A program made the translations under genes and the position numbers. DNA of 5,290 nt, taken from contig DUHK01000173.1 of the NCBI GenBank assembly GCA_013330915.1, forward strand, positions 1-5,290, written 5' to 3'. This DNA comes from Methanosphaera sp. GTDB lineage: Archaea > Methanobacteriota > Methanobacteria > Methanobacteriales > Methanobacteriaceae. The notes beneath the pieces are model-generated. The model worked only from the letters and a program-made list of their open reading frames with translations, searched no databases and was not told where the DNA came from. The first letter of the stretch is position 1; each line of letters starts with the position of its first letter. Below are positions 1 through 5,290 of this stretch, piece by piece.

Positions 1-24
1 TTTGTTTTTTATGTCGAATCTTGC
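1..24. repeat. 24-nt exact repeat, copy A (matches 457-480)
   Basis: Bases 1-24 are identical to 457-480, 456 nt apart (152 codons, in frame). Both encode ARFDIKNK at the end of a tandem module. The surrounding modules differ much more, so this is the best conserved part of the repeat at DNA level. The copy may continue beyond the left edge. Confidence 0.9.
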
Positions 25-402
25 GGTTGTAAATGGTTTTAATAATAAAGGGAGAGTGCTGCTTTCTTCTACTTCATATGTGCTTTTACTTGTTAACGGC
101 GTCCATTCTGCCTGTATTCGTAGTTTTTCATTATTTTTAACATCCTTAACGAATTTGAAAGGTTTGTCATGTGAAACCAATATGTTTTCATTTAATACAA
201 TTTCATTGTTGATTTTAAGTTTTTTAAGATCAACATATATTGGAACACGGGTACGGTTTTTGTCTCTGAAGTCCATGCTTCGTGTTGTAATTTCAACTGT
301 TCCACTGTTAATGCATCTTATTGTAAAGTCAATTTTTCCTTTTGAACTTTCTATAATCGTTCCCTTTCCTTCATCATTATTAAACCATATAGGACAATAT
401 TC
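1..402 (-). repeat. Second tandem C-terminal module of the GT2-like protein
   Basis: Encodes residues 514-647. It repeats the landmarks of the first copy: G525-K-G527 (offset 150), an IRC strand, the RSMDFRDKN turn, HDKPF with K593 (offset 150), EW at 612-613 (offset 150), and ARFDIKNK at 640-647 (offset 152). The window ends exactly on this last motif, after which the first module continued with a linker and a new copy. A third copy could therefore lie beyond the edge. Confidence 0.7.
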
Positions 403-1941
403 GGTAGAGTTCTTATCATTATTTTTAACGATTTTTATGTCATTATTTTTGGATCCTTTGTTTTTTATGTCGAATCTTGCAGTATTGAATGGTAACAGCT
501 GTGGATTTTCACTTTTTTCATATCTGAAATTACTTTTATAATTCAAAGGCAACCATTCAACATAGATGTCAATTATTTCCCCATCTTCAACATCTTTGTT
601 GTATCTGAATGGTTTTTCATAAGAGATTACTCTGTTTTTATCAAGAATTATCTCATCGTCCACGATGATTCTGGTTAAATCTATGCTAAGGGGCATACGT
701 CGTGAATTTTTATCCTTTAATTCAAAACCCCTGAAGTAGAATTTTAAATTTCCCTCTTCAATACATCTTACCTTAAAATGTAAACTTCCATTATAACTGG
801 TTACACTTAAACCTGAACCGTCTGCATTTTTAAATTTGTCCAACACAATTTTATGTTTTGTGTCCTGTGGAAACTCTTCAATTTCCAGTCTGTTGTTTTC
901 CCTGTTACTGTTTTTCAAATCTAAAATAAGGGTGTTGAACTTGTCCAATAAATGATGGTACATGAAATTCTCATGTTCTAACCTTTCATTTTCATCAAGT
1001 AACAGTAATTCATTCGTGGAATTGACATCCAGAATATTTCTATAAAATTTCAGATTATCTGAAGTTAATGTTAATACCAAATCAGAATTGTTCTCTTCTC
1101 TAAATTCTTCAATTCTCTTTTTCAGGCCGGCAAAATAACATTCGTTATCTTCACTATTAAATTCATATACTTCTCTGAAATAGTTGAAAATTGTGTTTAA
1201 AATGTGGTATTTGTATATTCTGTACATGTTATTGTCTGTGAAGAAATTTAGGAACTTGTCAATCATCTTAAAGAATTCTTCAAAAGATTTTTTTCTTCCG
1301 TTTTCATAATCAACAGCCCCTAAAATCTTGTTGAGCGAAAGTGGAGATTCGTTTTCAAGCAACATGTATTCCTTATGAAAACCTGCCTTTTTTGCTAAAA
1401 ACATGCTTTCAAAATAAAAATTTATATTATTCCATTCCAGTGGATTTGCCGGTATAGTTATTTCGTTTTCTTTAATGAATGATGATTTAAACAGGTTGAA
1501 ATTATTTTTTGGAAGGAAAAATAATTCCTTTGAAAGAGTTCTTGGGTGGAAAATACCTTCTATAGATGTAAAATCATCATAAAATGCACTGTATTCATTG
1601 TTTATTTTCGGTGAAGAAATCATGATGTCTAATTTGTTGTTTTTAGAGAAATCATATGCTTCATTTAGTTTCATTTGATCAAAGCAGGTATCTATGTCAC
1701 ATAGTAATATATATTCTCCATTAACCTTTTCAGGCAAATTATTTTCAGATTCATCAGAATCATATACGAAAATGTTTTTAAATTTTTTATCATATGACTC
1801 TAATAATTCAAGTACAGCTTTCTCTTTGTTGTCTGGAATACAAATTATTTCATTATGATTCATATTGATATGGCTGGTAATGTCTTTTAAATATGAATCA
1901 ATCTTTTCTAATTCATCATTCATATAAATACAAATGGACAT
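1..1941 (-). CDS. GT2-like glycosyltransferase with tandem C-terminal beta-rich modules (partial, C-terminus off window)
   Basis: The minus-strand frame stays open from 1941 to the left edge (647 codons seen, no stop). Residues 1-205 follow the layout of family 2 (GT-A) glycosyltransferases: a first beta strand (SICIYMND), GEYILLCDID at 76-84 where the family has its DXD, NLFKSSFI at 149-156 (family 'kLFkrefi'), then a helix and ENESPLSL near 196-203. These enzymes move a sugar from a nucleotide sugar to an acceptor at the cytoplasmic membrane. Several catalytic positions look changed: the usual DDGS is PDNK, and the usual E-D pair before the FxxY helix is WNN (170-172). Residues 205-363 are a charged helical linker. 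From 364 on there are two tandem beta-rich modules ending in ARFDIKNK, of a type I recall on surface-glycan transferases. The gene directly follows the CgeB-like gene. ATG 1941 is given as the conservative start, but the ribosome site fits ATT at 1956 better. The GT2 fold is fairly sure; activity is doubtful. Confidence 0.8.
   Translation of the reverse strand, partial: MSICIYMNDELEKIDSYLKDITSHINMNHNEIICIPDNKEKAVLELLESYDKKFKNIFVYDSDESENNLPEKVNGEYILLCDIDTCFDQMKLNEAYDFSKNNKLDIMISSPKINNEYSAFYDDFTSIEGIFHPRTLSKELFFLPKNNFNLFKSSFIKENEITIPANPLEWNNINFYFESMFLAKKAGFHKEYMLLENESPLSLNKILGAVDYENGRKKSFEEFFKMIDKFLNFFTDNNMYRIYKYHILNTIFNYFREVYEFNSEDNECYFAGLKKRIEEFREENNSDLVLTLTSDNLKFYRNILDVNSTNELLLLDENERLEHENFMYHHLLDKFNTLILDLKNSNRENNRLEIEEFPQDTKHKIVLDKFKNADGSGLSVTSYNGSLHFKVRCIEEGNLKFYFRGFELKDKNSRRMPLSIDLTRIIVDDEIILDKNRVISYEKPFRYNKDVEDGEIIDIYVEWLPLNYKSNFRYEKSENPQLLPFNTARFDIKNKGSKNNDIKIVKNNDKNSTEYCPIWFNNDEGKGTIIESSKGKIDFTIRCINSGTVEITTRSMDFRDKNRTRVPIYVDLKKLKINNEIVLNENILVSHDKPFKFVKDVKNNEKLRIQAEWTPLTSKSTYEVEESSTLPLLLKPFTTARFDIKNK
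457..480. repeat. 24-nt exact repeat, copy B (matches 1-24)
   Basis: Identical to bases 1-24, in the same reading frame and encoding ARFDIKNK. The match ends on the left at base 457 because the partner reaches the window edge. On the right it decays within a few bases. Confidence 0.9.
457..852 (-). repeat. First tandem C-terminal module of the GT2-like protein
   Basis: Encodes residues 364-495. Landmarks are G375-S-G377, a VRC strand, the FRGFELKDKN turn, KPF at 443-445, EW at 462-463, and the closing ARFDIKNK at 488-495. Every landmark recurs about 150 residues later in the next copy. The strand-rich pattern and position after a glycosyltransferase suggest a beta-sandwich carbohydrate-binding or multimerisation module. 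The fold is inferred, not shown. Confidence 0.7.
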
Positions 1942-1960
1942 GTTTTTAGTACTAATTTAA

Positions 1961-1967
1961 ATCACCT
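1961..1967 (-). promoter_or_regulatory. Ribosome binding site AGGTGAT of the GT2-like gene
   Basis: On the minus strand AGGTGAT is the strongest Shine-Dalgarno match in the window. It lies 4 nt upstream of ATT (1954-1956) and 19 nt upstream of the first in-frame ATG (1939-1941). The other two genes have the same site exactly 4 nt before their ATG. An in-frame TAA at 1957-1959 rules out any start further upstream. The site therefore supports an AUU start at 1956, giving five extra residues (STKN after the initiator) before M1 of the ATG version. Confidence 0.7.
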
Positions 1968-1969
1968 TA

Positions 1970-3487
1970 CTAAATTTTATAAACAATGAATGAATTTTCT
2001 TTATTTTCGGTTATATTTTCCAAATACTTATCGAAATTAATGGAATTGAAAAATACATTTTTGGCCTTTGTTGAATCCTCAAAAGAGTATTTATCTTCAT
2101 TACAGATAATAGGATATTCCTTTTCAATATATTTGTAATGTAATCTGGCTCTTTCAATAAATTTTTCATCAATATCTTCATTTAAATCTCTGAAAATGCA
2201 ATAATCGTTTTCATCTAATTTTTCACAATACTTCTTCAAATCATCATATTCAATAATTTCAACTGAAGTTCTACCGCAGTCAGTTAAATCATTGGCTTTC
2301 GATTTTTTAGTGTTAATGATTTTACAGTATTTATAATAGTAATTTATAGATTCGAAATCTGCTAAAATATCCTCTAGTGAAGTATCGTCATCTAAGAAGT
2401 AAAATACGTTAATTTTATTAATCACTTCTTTATAATCGAAGTTGATACAATTCAGAATATATTTAAATCTGTCAGTATACGTATGATTTTCAAGAACGTT
2501 GTATAGGTTTTCTTCACAAATTTTATTAATGGATTCCTCGTCGAGGTCCAGTTTGTCTTTCTTATCCAGGTATAATACATTATCTCCAAACAAATCGTAT
2601 ACTCCTTCTGAATAGTTTGAAAGAACGAATGTGTTAGAGGACATCAGTTCAAAAACCCTTCGGGCAAACATGGTTTTTGATTTTTGGATGGTGTTGATGT
2701 TTATTTCCATTTTTCCTTCTTTGTAAACAGATGGGATCTGGTAATGTTCAACTTTGGGATAGACATATTTGCTGTATTCTTCAGGATAGAAAAATTGAGG
2801 ATCCTCTTTTTCAGAGTTTCTGTTGTATATTTTTAGTTCATGGCCGCTTTTCAGGACTTTTCTAAAGATGTTGTGCATATCTGCACATCTGTTCTTGTAT
2901 TTGCTTGGCCAACTTCCAGCAAAGATTACCTTATCACTGCGCTCCTGAGTTTGTATGGGATTGAACATTTTAATTTGTGAGGCAAACAATAACGGAAATA
3001 CGTTTTTATGTCCTCTAAACTGATATTTTTTAATGCAGTCCTCGTCAGTTGTGAAAATATAATCAAAGTTCAAGGCCATATCAATGAATCTATCAAAAGA
3101 TGGAGGATCTTCTTTATTCCAGAAAATACTAGGGATATTATTTTTTTTACAATGTTCTATTATTTTTAGCAATGTTTTTTCTCTACCGGTACCTTTCTCA
3201 AATTGCACTGCAATTTTTCCTCCCCATGGGGCATAATCATTCTCAATGGCATTTCCTTCGATAATATTTTCTCTTCCTACGCCTCTCCATGATGATTCGC
3301 AGAAAAATAAGTCGATGTCATTGTTTTCGAATACATCCTGCCAGGTATCTGGTTCCAGAATGAATGTATTAAATTCTGGACTGAATGAATTGTAAGTGAA
3401 GGTGTCCATTATCACAGCTACATTGATGTCTGATAAATATGGGATATTTTCATTTGTTACTTGATTATTGCTTTTTGAACTATTCAT
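1970..3487 (-). CDS. CgeB-like GT-B glycosyltransferase with divergent C-terminal domain
   Basis: A 505-residue protein of the CgeB-like family (group 1-like, GT-B fold). The N-terminal Rossmann-like half runs from about residue 20: INVAVIMD, then the ESSWRG segment near 64-69, WNKEDP at 123-128 and FDYIFTTDEDCIKKY at 141-155. The C-terminal half begins with VIFAGSWP (187-194) and carries the nucleotide-sugar site signature KTMFARRVFE (271-280), followed by NYSEGVYDLFGDNVLYLD. These proteins transfer sugars onto surface polymers or proteins; the sugar here cannot be told. Residues 358-505 are an added domain that resembles a GT2 fold without its catalytic residues. There is no signal peptide or membrane segment, so it is probably cytoplasmic. 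I chose ATG 3487, not GTG 3496, because that GTG lies inside the ribosome binding site. The stop is TAG at 1970-1972, closely followed by the next gene's ribosome site, which implies one operon. Confidence 0.88.
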   Translation of the reverse strand: MNSSKSNNQVTNENIPYLSDINVAVIMDTFTYNSFSPEFNTFILEPDTWQDVFENNDIDLFFCESSWRGVGRENIIEGNAIENDYAPWGGKIAVQFEKGTGREKTLLKIIEHCKKNNIPSIFWNKEDPPSFDRFIDMALNFDYIFTTDEDCIKKYQFRGHKNVFPLLFASQIKMFNPIQTQERSDKVIFAGSWPSKYKNRCADMHNIFRKVLKSGHELKIYNRNSEKEDPQFFYPEEYSKYVYPKVEHYQIPSVYKEGKMEININTIQKSKTMFARRVFELMSSNTFVLSNYSEGVYDLFGDNVLYLDKKDKLDLDEESINKICEENLYNVLENHTYTDRFKYILNCINFDYKEVINKINVFYFLDDDTSLEDILADFESINYYYKYCKIINTKKSKANDLTDCGRTSVEIIEYDDLKKYCEKLDENDYCIFRDLNEDIDEKFIERARLHYKYIEKEYPIICNEDKYSFEDSTKAKNVFFNSINFDKYLENITENKENSFIVYKI

Positions 3488-3505
3488 ATTAATCACTAAT
3501 GAATA
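3481..3505 (-). promoter_or_regulatory. Small inverted repeat around the CgeB-like gene start codon
   Basis: TATTCAT (3481-3487) and ATGAATA (3499-3505) are perfect 7-bp complements around an 11-nt loop. In the mRNA the AUG would lie in the stem and the AGUGAU ribosome site in the loop. Only one pair is G-C, so the hairpin is weak and may be chance in AT-rich DNA. Confidence 0.3.
3492..3497 (-). promoter_or_regulatory. Ribosome binding site AGTGAT that decides the CgeB-like gene start
   Basis: AGTGAT on the minus strand lies 4 nt before ATG 3487, the same spacing as at the epimerase gene. Its GTG happens to be in frame and would add three residues if taken as the start, which is unlikely. 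Confidence 0.75.
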
Positions 3506-3588
3506 AAACAGTTTGTTCCTAATTGTTATGTTAAATTATGTAATTGTTTGAATAAATTATTTTTTATTAGTAAATAGTTAGTCAAACT

Positions 3589-3603
3589 TTATATAAAAAT
3601 TCG
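3589..3603 (-). promoter_or_regulatory. Archaeal BRE/TATA candidate for the minus-strand operon
   Basis: On the minus strand CGAA (3600-3603) is followed by a TTTATATAA box (3589-3597), a good match to an archaeal BRE plus TATA arrangement. Transcription would start about 25 nt downstream, near 3565-3570, leaving a leader of about 80 nt. TATA-like words are common in such AT-rich DNA, but this is the only one here with a plausible BRE on this strand. Confidence 0.5.
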
Positions 3604-3642
3604 ATATATGTTTTTTTGTAATATCCTTGAAAAAACGATATA
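3602..3642. repeat. CGATATA direct pair and imperfect inverted repeat beside the minus promoter
   Basis: CGATATA occurs at 3602-3608 and 3636-3642, 34 bp apart. TATATGTTTTTT (3605-3616) also pairs with AAAAAACGATATA (3630-3642) except for one bulged base. The element sits immediately upstream of the minus-strand BRE/TATA candidate, where an archaeal regulator could bind. It could also be low-complexity coincidence. Confidence 0.35.
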
Positions 3643-3682
3643 AAAACACTTGTTCGGAGATTTAAAGATTTAATATTCTTTA

Positions 3683-3697
3683 TTTTTTTAAAAAAAA
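3683..3697. other. T7/A8 homopolymer tract
   Basis: Seven T are followed directly by eight A, a self-complementary tract in the middle of the divergent region. It reads as a T-run on both strands and could stop stray transcription both ways, or act as rigid histone-poor DNA between the two promoters. Neither role is proven. Confidence 0.3.
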
Positions 3698-3807
3698 GAA
3701 AATCGTTTTGAGAATAATAGGAATTTGTACAATTAAATTTCAGTAATCAATCAATTAAAATATAAACAATGAAAATAAATATAATTATAATACAGATATT
3801 AAAATTC

Positions 3808-3827
3808 TTTTCACGATTAAGTGAAAA
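3808..3827. promoter_or_regulatory. Palindrome TTTTCAC-N6-GTGAAAA, possible operator
   Basis: Perfect 7-bp arms at 3808-3814 and 3821-3827 enclose GATTAA. The palindrome ends 15 bp before the TATA-like box of the epimerase gene, a typical position for a dimeric helix-turn-helix regulator. It is the most GC-containing symmetric element of the intergenic region. It lies too far from the gene end on either side to be a terminator. Confidence 0.4.
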
Positions 3828-3842
3828 AGGGATTATTTATCG

Positions 3843-3852
3843 TTATATATAA
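3843..3852 (+). promoter_or_regulatory. TATA-box candidate for the epimerase gene
   Basis: TTATATATAA is a clean archaeal TATA-like box. A start about 25 nt downstream would lie near 3870-3875 and leave a leader of about 55 nt before ATG 3929. The BRE position (TTATCG) is poor. A competing candidate lies at 3882-3894. Confidence 0.4.
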
Positions 3853-3881
3853 GGATATTTAATAAAAAAAGCTCAATAATT

Positions 3882-3894
3882 GAAAAGATATAAT
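3882..3894 (+). promoter_or_regulatory. Alternative BRE/TATA candidate for the epimerase gene
   Basis: GAAAAGATATAAT has a better BRE-like GAAAA but a shorter TATA word. Transcription from it would start near 3913-3916 and give a short leader of about 15 nt that still includes the AGTGAT ribosome site. The sequence alone does not decide between this and the box at 3843. Confidence 0.35.
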
Positions 3895-3918
3895 TGTAAA
3901 TAACAATATTTAATTACA

Positions 3919-3924
3919 AGTGAT
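3919..3924 (+). promoter_or_regulatory. Ribosome binding site AGTGAT of the epimerase gene
   Basis: AGTGAT, then 4 nt (TTGA), then ATG 3929. The same hexamer and the same spacing occur at the CgeB-like gene, which sets the local rule used to judge the other starts. Confidence 0.75.
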
Positions 3925-3928
3925 TTGA

Positions 3929-5242
3929 ATGAAAATAGGAATCGTATTGGGAACCAGGCCAGAAATAATTAAAATGGCTTCGGTAATAGATGAAATAAAT
4001 AATACTGGAAATGAATGTATAATAATACATACTGGCCAGCATTATGATGAAGAAATGTCAAAGCAATTCTTTATAGATTTAAAATTGCAATTGCCTAAGT
4101 ATAATATAGGTAGTGGATCAGGCACTGCACTACAACAAATCAGTAAAATCATTTTAGAACTGGAAACAATAATCTCTGAAGAAAATATTGATATAATATT
4201 AGTTCAAGGGGATACCAACGCTGTTTTAGCAGGTGCATTGGCTGCAAACAAACTTAAAATACCTGTGGGGCACGTTGAAGCAGGATTAAGGTCTTTCGAT
4301 AAGAACATGCCTGAAGAAATTAACAGAATCTTGGCAGATAATTGTTCCAGTATCTTCTTCGTACCTACAAAAGAAACGGCAATAAACTTACAGAACGAAG
4401 GAATAAATCATGATGCAATTCATGTAACCGGTAACACAATCGTTGATGCATGCTATAGGAATTTGGACATAGCAATTGAAAAAAGTAAAATTAAGGAAGA
4501 AATAGATTTTGAAGATTTCATAGTTCTAACATTGCACAGGGCAGAAAATGTGGATGATGTTAACAGATTGGAAAGTATTGTAAACAGTTTAATAAACATT
4601 AACCACGATATAATATTCCCAATACACCCTCATACAAAAAAATCATTAAAAAAATACGGATTATATGATAAAATAATAAATGCCGAGCATATACAAACAA
4701 TTAAACCGGTAGGATATTTGGATTTCCTATATCTCTTATCAAACAGTAAACTTGTATTGACAGATTCTGGTGGAGTTCAGGAGGAAGCAATAACATTGAA
4801 TGTACCTTGCATAACCTTAAGATACAACACGGAACGGCCTGAAACCATTTTAGCAGGTGGAAATGTATTGGCAGGTACAAATGAAGATGAAATAATGGAA
4901 AGCATCAACAATATTCTAAATAACAAGGATGTTTATGACAAAATGTCAAATGCAGTCAATCCTTATGGTGATGGAAACAGTTCAAAAATCATATTAAACA
5001 TAATCAAAGAGTATTTTGAAGAAAAGGTTTTCAACGAAAATTGCAAACAACAAATACTTGATTTTGAAGGTTATTATCTTAAAGAAATCAAAGAAAACAT
5101 TACAGTACACGATTTTGAACAAATAAATGAGAATCATAAAATTGAACAGATTTTCTCAAATGGTTTGCCGGAATTAATAGAAAAAGAAACAGATTTAAAT
5201 AATAAAACTATTATTGTGAAAAAATTCGAATCAAAAAATTAA
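3929..5242 (+). CDS. wecB: UDP-N-acetylglucosamine 2-epimerase (non-hydrolysing)
   Basis: The 437-residue product interconverts UDP-GlcNAc and UDP-ManNAc in the cytoplasm, supplying ManNAc or, after oxidation, ManNAcA for surface glycans. Family hallmarks are all present: GTRPEIIK (8-15), HTGQHYD (34-40), QGDTN with D95, HVEAGLRS with E117, MPEEINR with E130, LHRAEN (202-207), PIHPHT (231-236), DSGGVQEEA (279-287), R298 and TERPET (301-306), and NPYGDGN (344-350). D95 and E117 fall at the numbers of the bacterial catalytic acids as I recall them. The catalytic part ends near 365, the usual family length. Residues 366-437 are an extra charged tail I do not recognise. ATG 3929 is supported by AGTGAT 4 nt upstream and by the first beta strand beginning at residue 2. 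It is transcribed away from the glycosyltransferase operon, probably from its own promoter. Also called mnaA. Confidence 0.96.
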   Translation: MKIGIVLGTRPEIIKMASVIDEINNTGNECIIIHTGQHYDEEMSKQFFIDLKLQLPKYNIGSGSGTALQQISKIILELETIISEENIDIILVQGDTNAVLAGALAANKLKIPVGHVEAGLRSFDKNMPEEINRILADNCSSIFFVPTKETAINLQNEGINHDAIHVTGNTIVDACYRNLDIAIEKSKIKEEIDFEDFIVLTLHRAENVDDVNRLESIVNSLININHDIIFPIHPHTKKSLKKYGLYDKIINAEHIQTIKPVGYLDFLYLLSNSKLVLTDSGGVQEEAITLNVPCITLRYNTERPETILAGGNVLAGTNEDEIMESINNILNNKDVYDKMSNAVNPYGDGNSSKIILNIIKEYFEEKVFNENCKQQILDFEGYYLKEIKENITVHDFEQINENHKIEQIFSNGLPELIEKETDLNNKTIIVKKFESKN

Positions 5243-5257
5243 TATCTAATCAATTGT

Positions 5258-5290
5258 TTTTAATTTACATCCATTATTTTTATTTTTTTT
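5258..5290 (+). terminator. T-rich archaeal-type terminator after the epimerase gene
   Basis: The 48 bp after the epimerase stop contain several T-runs, ending in a run of eight T at the window edge, with no hairpin. Archaeal RNA polymerase terminates at such oligo-T stretches without a stem, so this probably ends the transcript. The run may continue beyond the window. Confidence 0.5.

Larger units (their letters stand above)
3488..3928. other. Divergent intergenic region, 441 bp
   Basis: This stretch separates the leftward glycosyltransferase operon from the rightward epimerase gene and carries no convincing gene. It is markedly more AT-rich than the flanking coding DNA. It holds the candidate promoters, the palindrome, the CGATATA pair and the A/T tract listed separately. 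It is long for a divergent promoter region serving two short units, so it may hold regulatory sites or a small transcript. I see no structured RNA that I recognise. Confidence 0.8.

Noticed and set aside
2..541. A 179-codon open frame on the plus strand, rich in Leu, Ser and Phe
   Set aside because: It lies wholly antisense to the GT2-like gene. Its own internal repeat is the mirror of that gene's tandem modules, and it has no ribosome binding site in view. It is a shadow frame.
3494..3496. GTG as the start of the CgeB-like gene (three residues longer)
   Set aside because: This GTG is part of the AGTGAT ribosome binding site of the ATG at 3487, with the same 4-nt spacing as the epimerase gene.
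3674..3716. Inverted repeat TATTCT (3674-3679) with AGAATA (3711-3716) around the T/A tract, as a possible terminator hairpin
   Set aside because: Arms of six AT-rich bases across a 31-nt gap are expected by chance here, and no gene ends nearby on either strand.
3769..3852. A 27-codon plus-strand frame starting MKINIIIIQILKFF in the intergenic region
   Set aside because: There is no AGTGAT-type site upstream, the composition is what AT-rich DNA gives by chance, and it overlaps the palindrome and TATA candidate of the epimerase gene.
3488..3928. Possible CRISPR leader, tRNA or other structured RNA in the long intergenic region
   Set aside because: No evenly spaced repeats, no GC-rich cloverleaf and no T-loop-like motif were seen; only short AT-rich symmetric elements are present.

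Overview
The window is very AT-rich. It reads as part of a cell-surface glycan locus from a host-associated methanogenic archaeon of the order Methanobacteriales (Methanobrevibacter or Methanosphaera type). The assignment rests on three things. Each gene has a ribosome binding site of the form AGTGAT or GGTGAT, complementary to the 3' end of archaeal 16S rRNA and only 4 nt from the start. The non-coding DNA is extremely AT-rich with archaeal-style BRE/TATA candidates. The proteins are Asn/Lys/Ile-rich. The genus is an inference and no single marker proves it.

There are two divergent transcription units. On the minus strand, reading leftward from about 3487, lie two genes only 13 to 28 nt apart, almost certainly one operon. 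The first (1970-3487) is a CgeB-like GT-B glycosyltransferase with an extra C-terminal domain of about 150 residues. The second (from 1941 or 1956 to beyond the left edge) has a divergent GT2-like N-terminal domain, a charged helical linker and at least two tandem copies of a roughly 150-residue beta-rich module. It is cut by the window edge just as a third copy could begin. On the plus strand, 3929-5242 encodes a non-hydrolysing UDP-GlcNAc 2-epimerase (WecB/MnaA) with an unusual C-terminal tail, followed by a T-rich terminator-like end.

The 441-bp divergent intergenic region (3488-3928) holds a good BRE/TATA candidate for the minus operon, one or two candidates for the epimerase, a 7-bp-arm palindrome just upstream of the epimerase TATA, a repeated CGATATA element and an A/T tract.

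Functionally, the epimerase would supply UDP-ManNAc and the two transferase-like proteins would build or decorate a surface polysaccharide or glycoprotein glycan. The most notable points are a probable AUU start codon, apparent loss of GT2 catalytic motifs in both minus-strand proteins, and the tandem C-terminal modules. I found no CRISPR array, tRNA, rRNA, insertion sequence or defence system.
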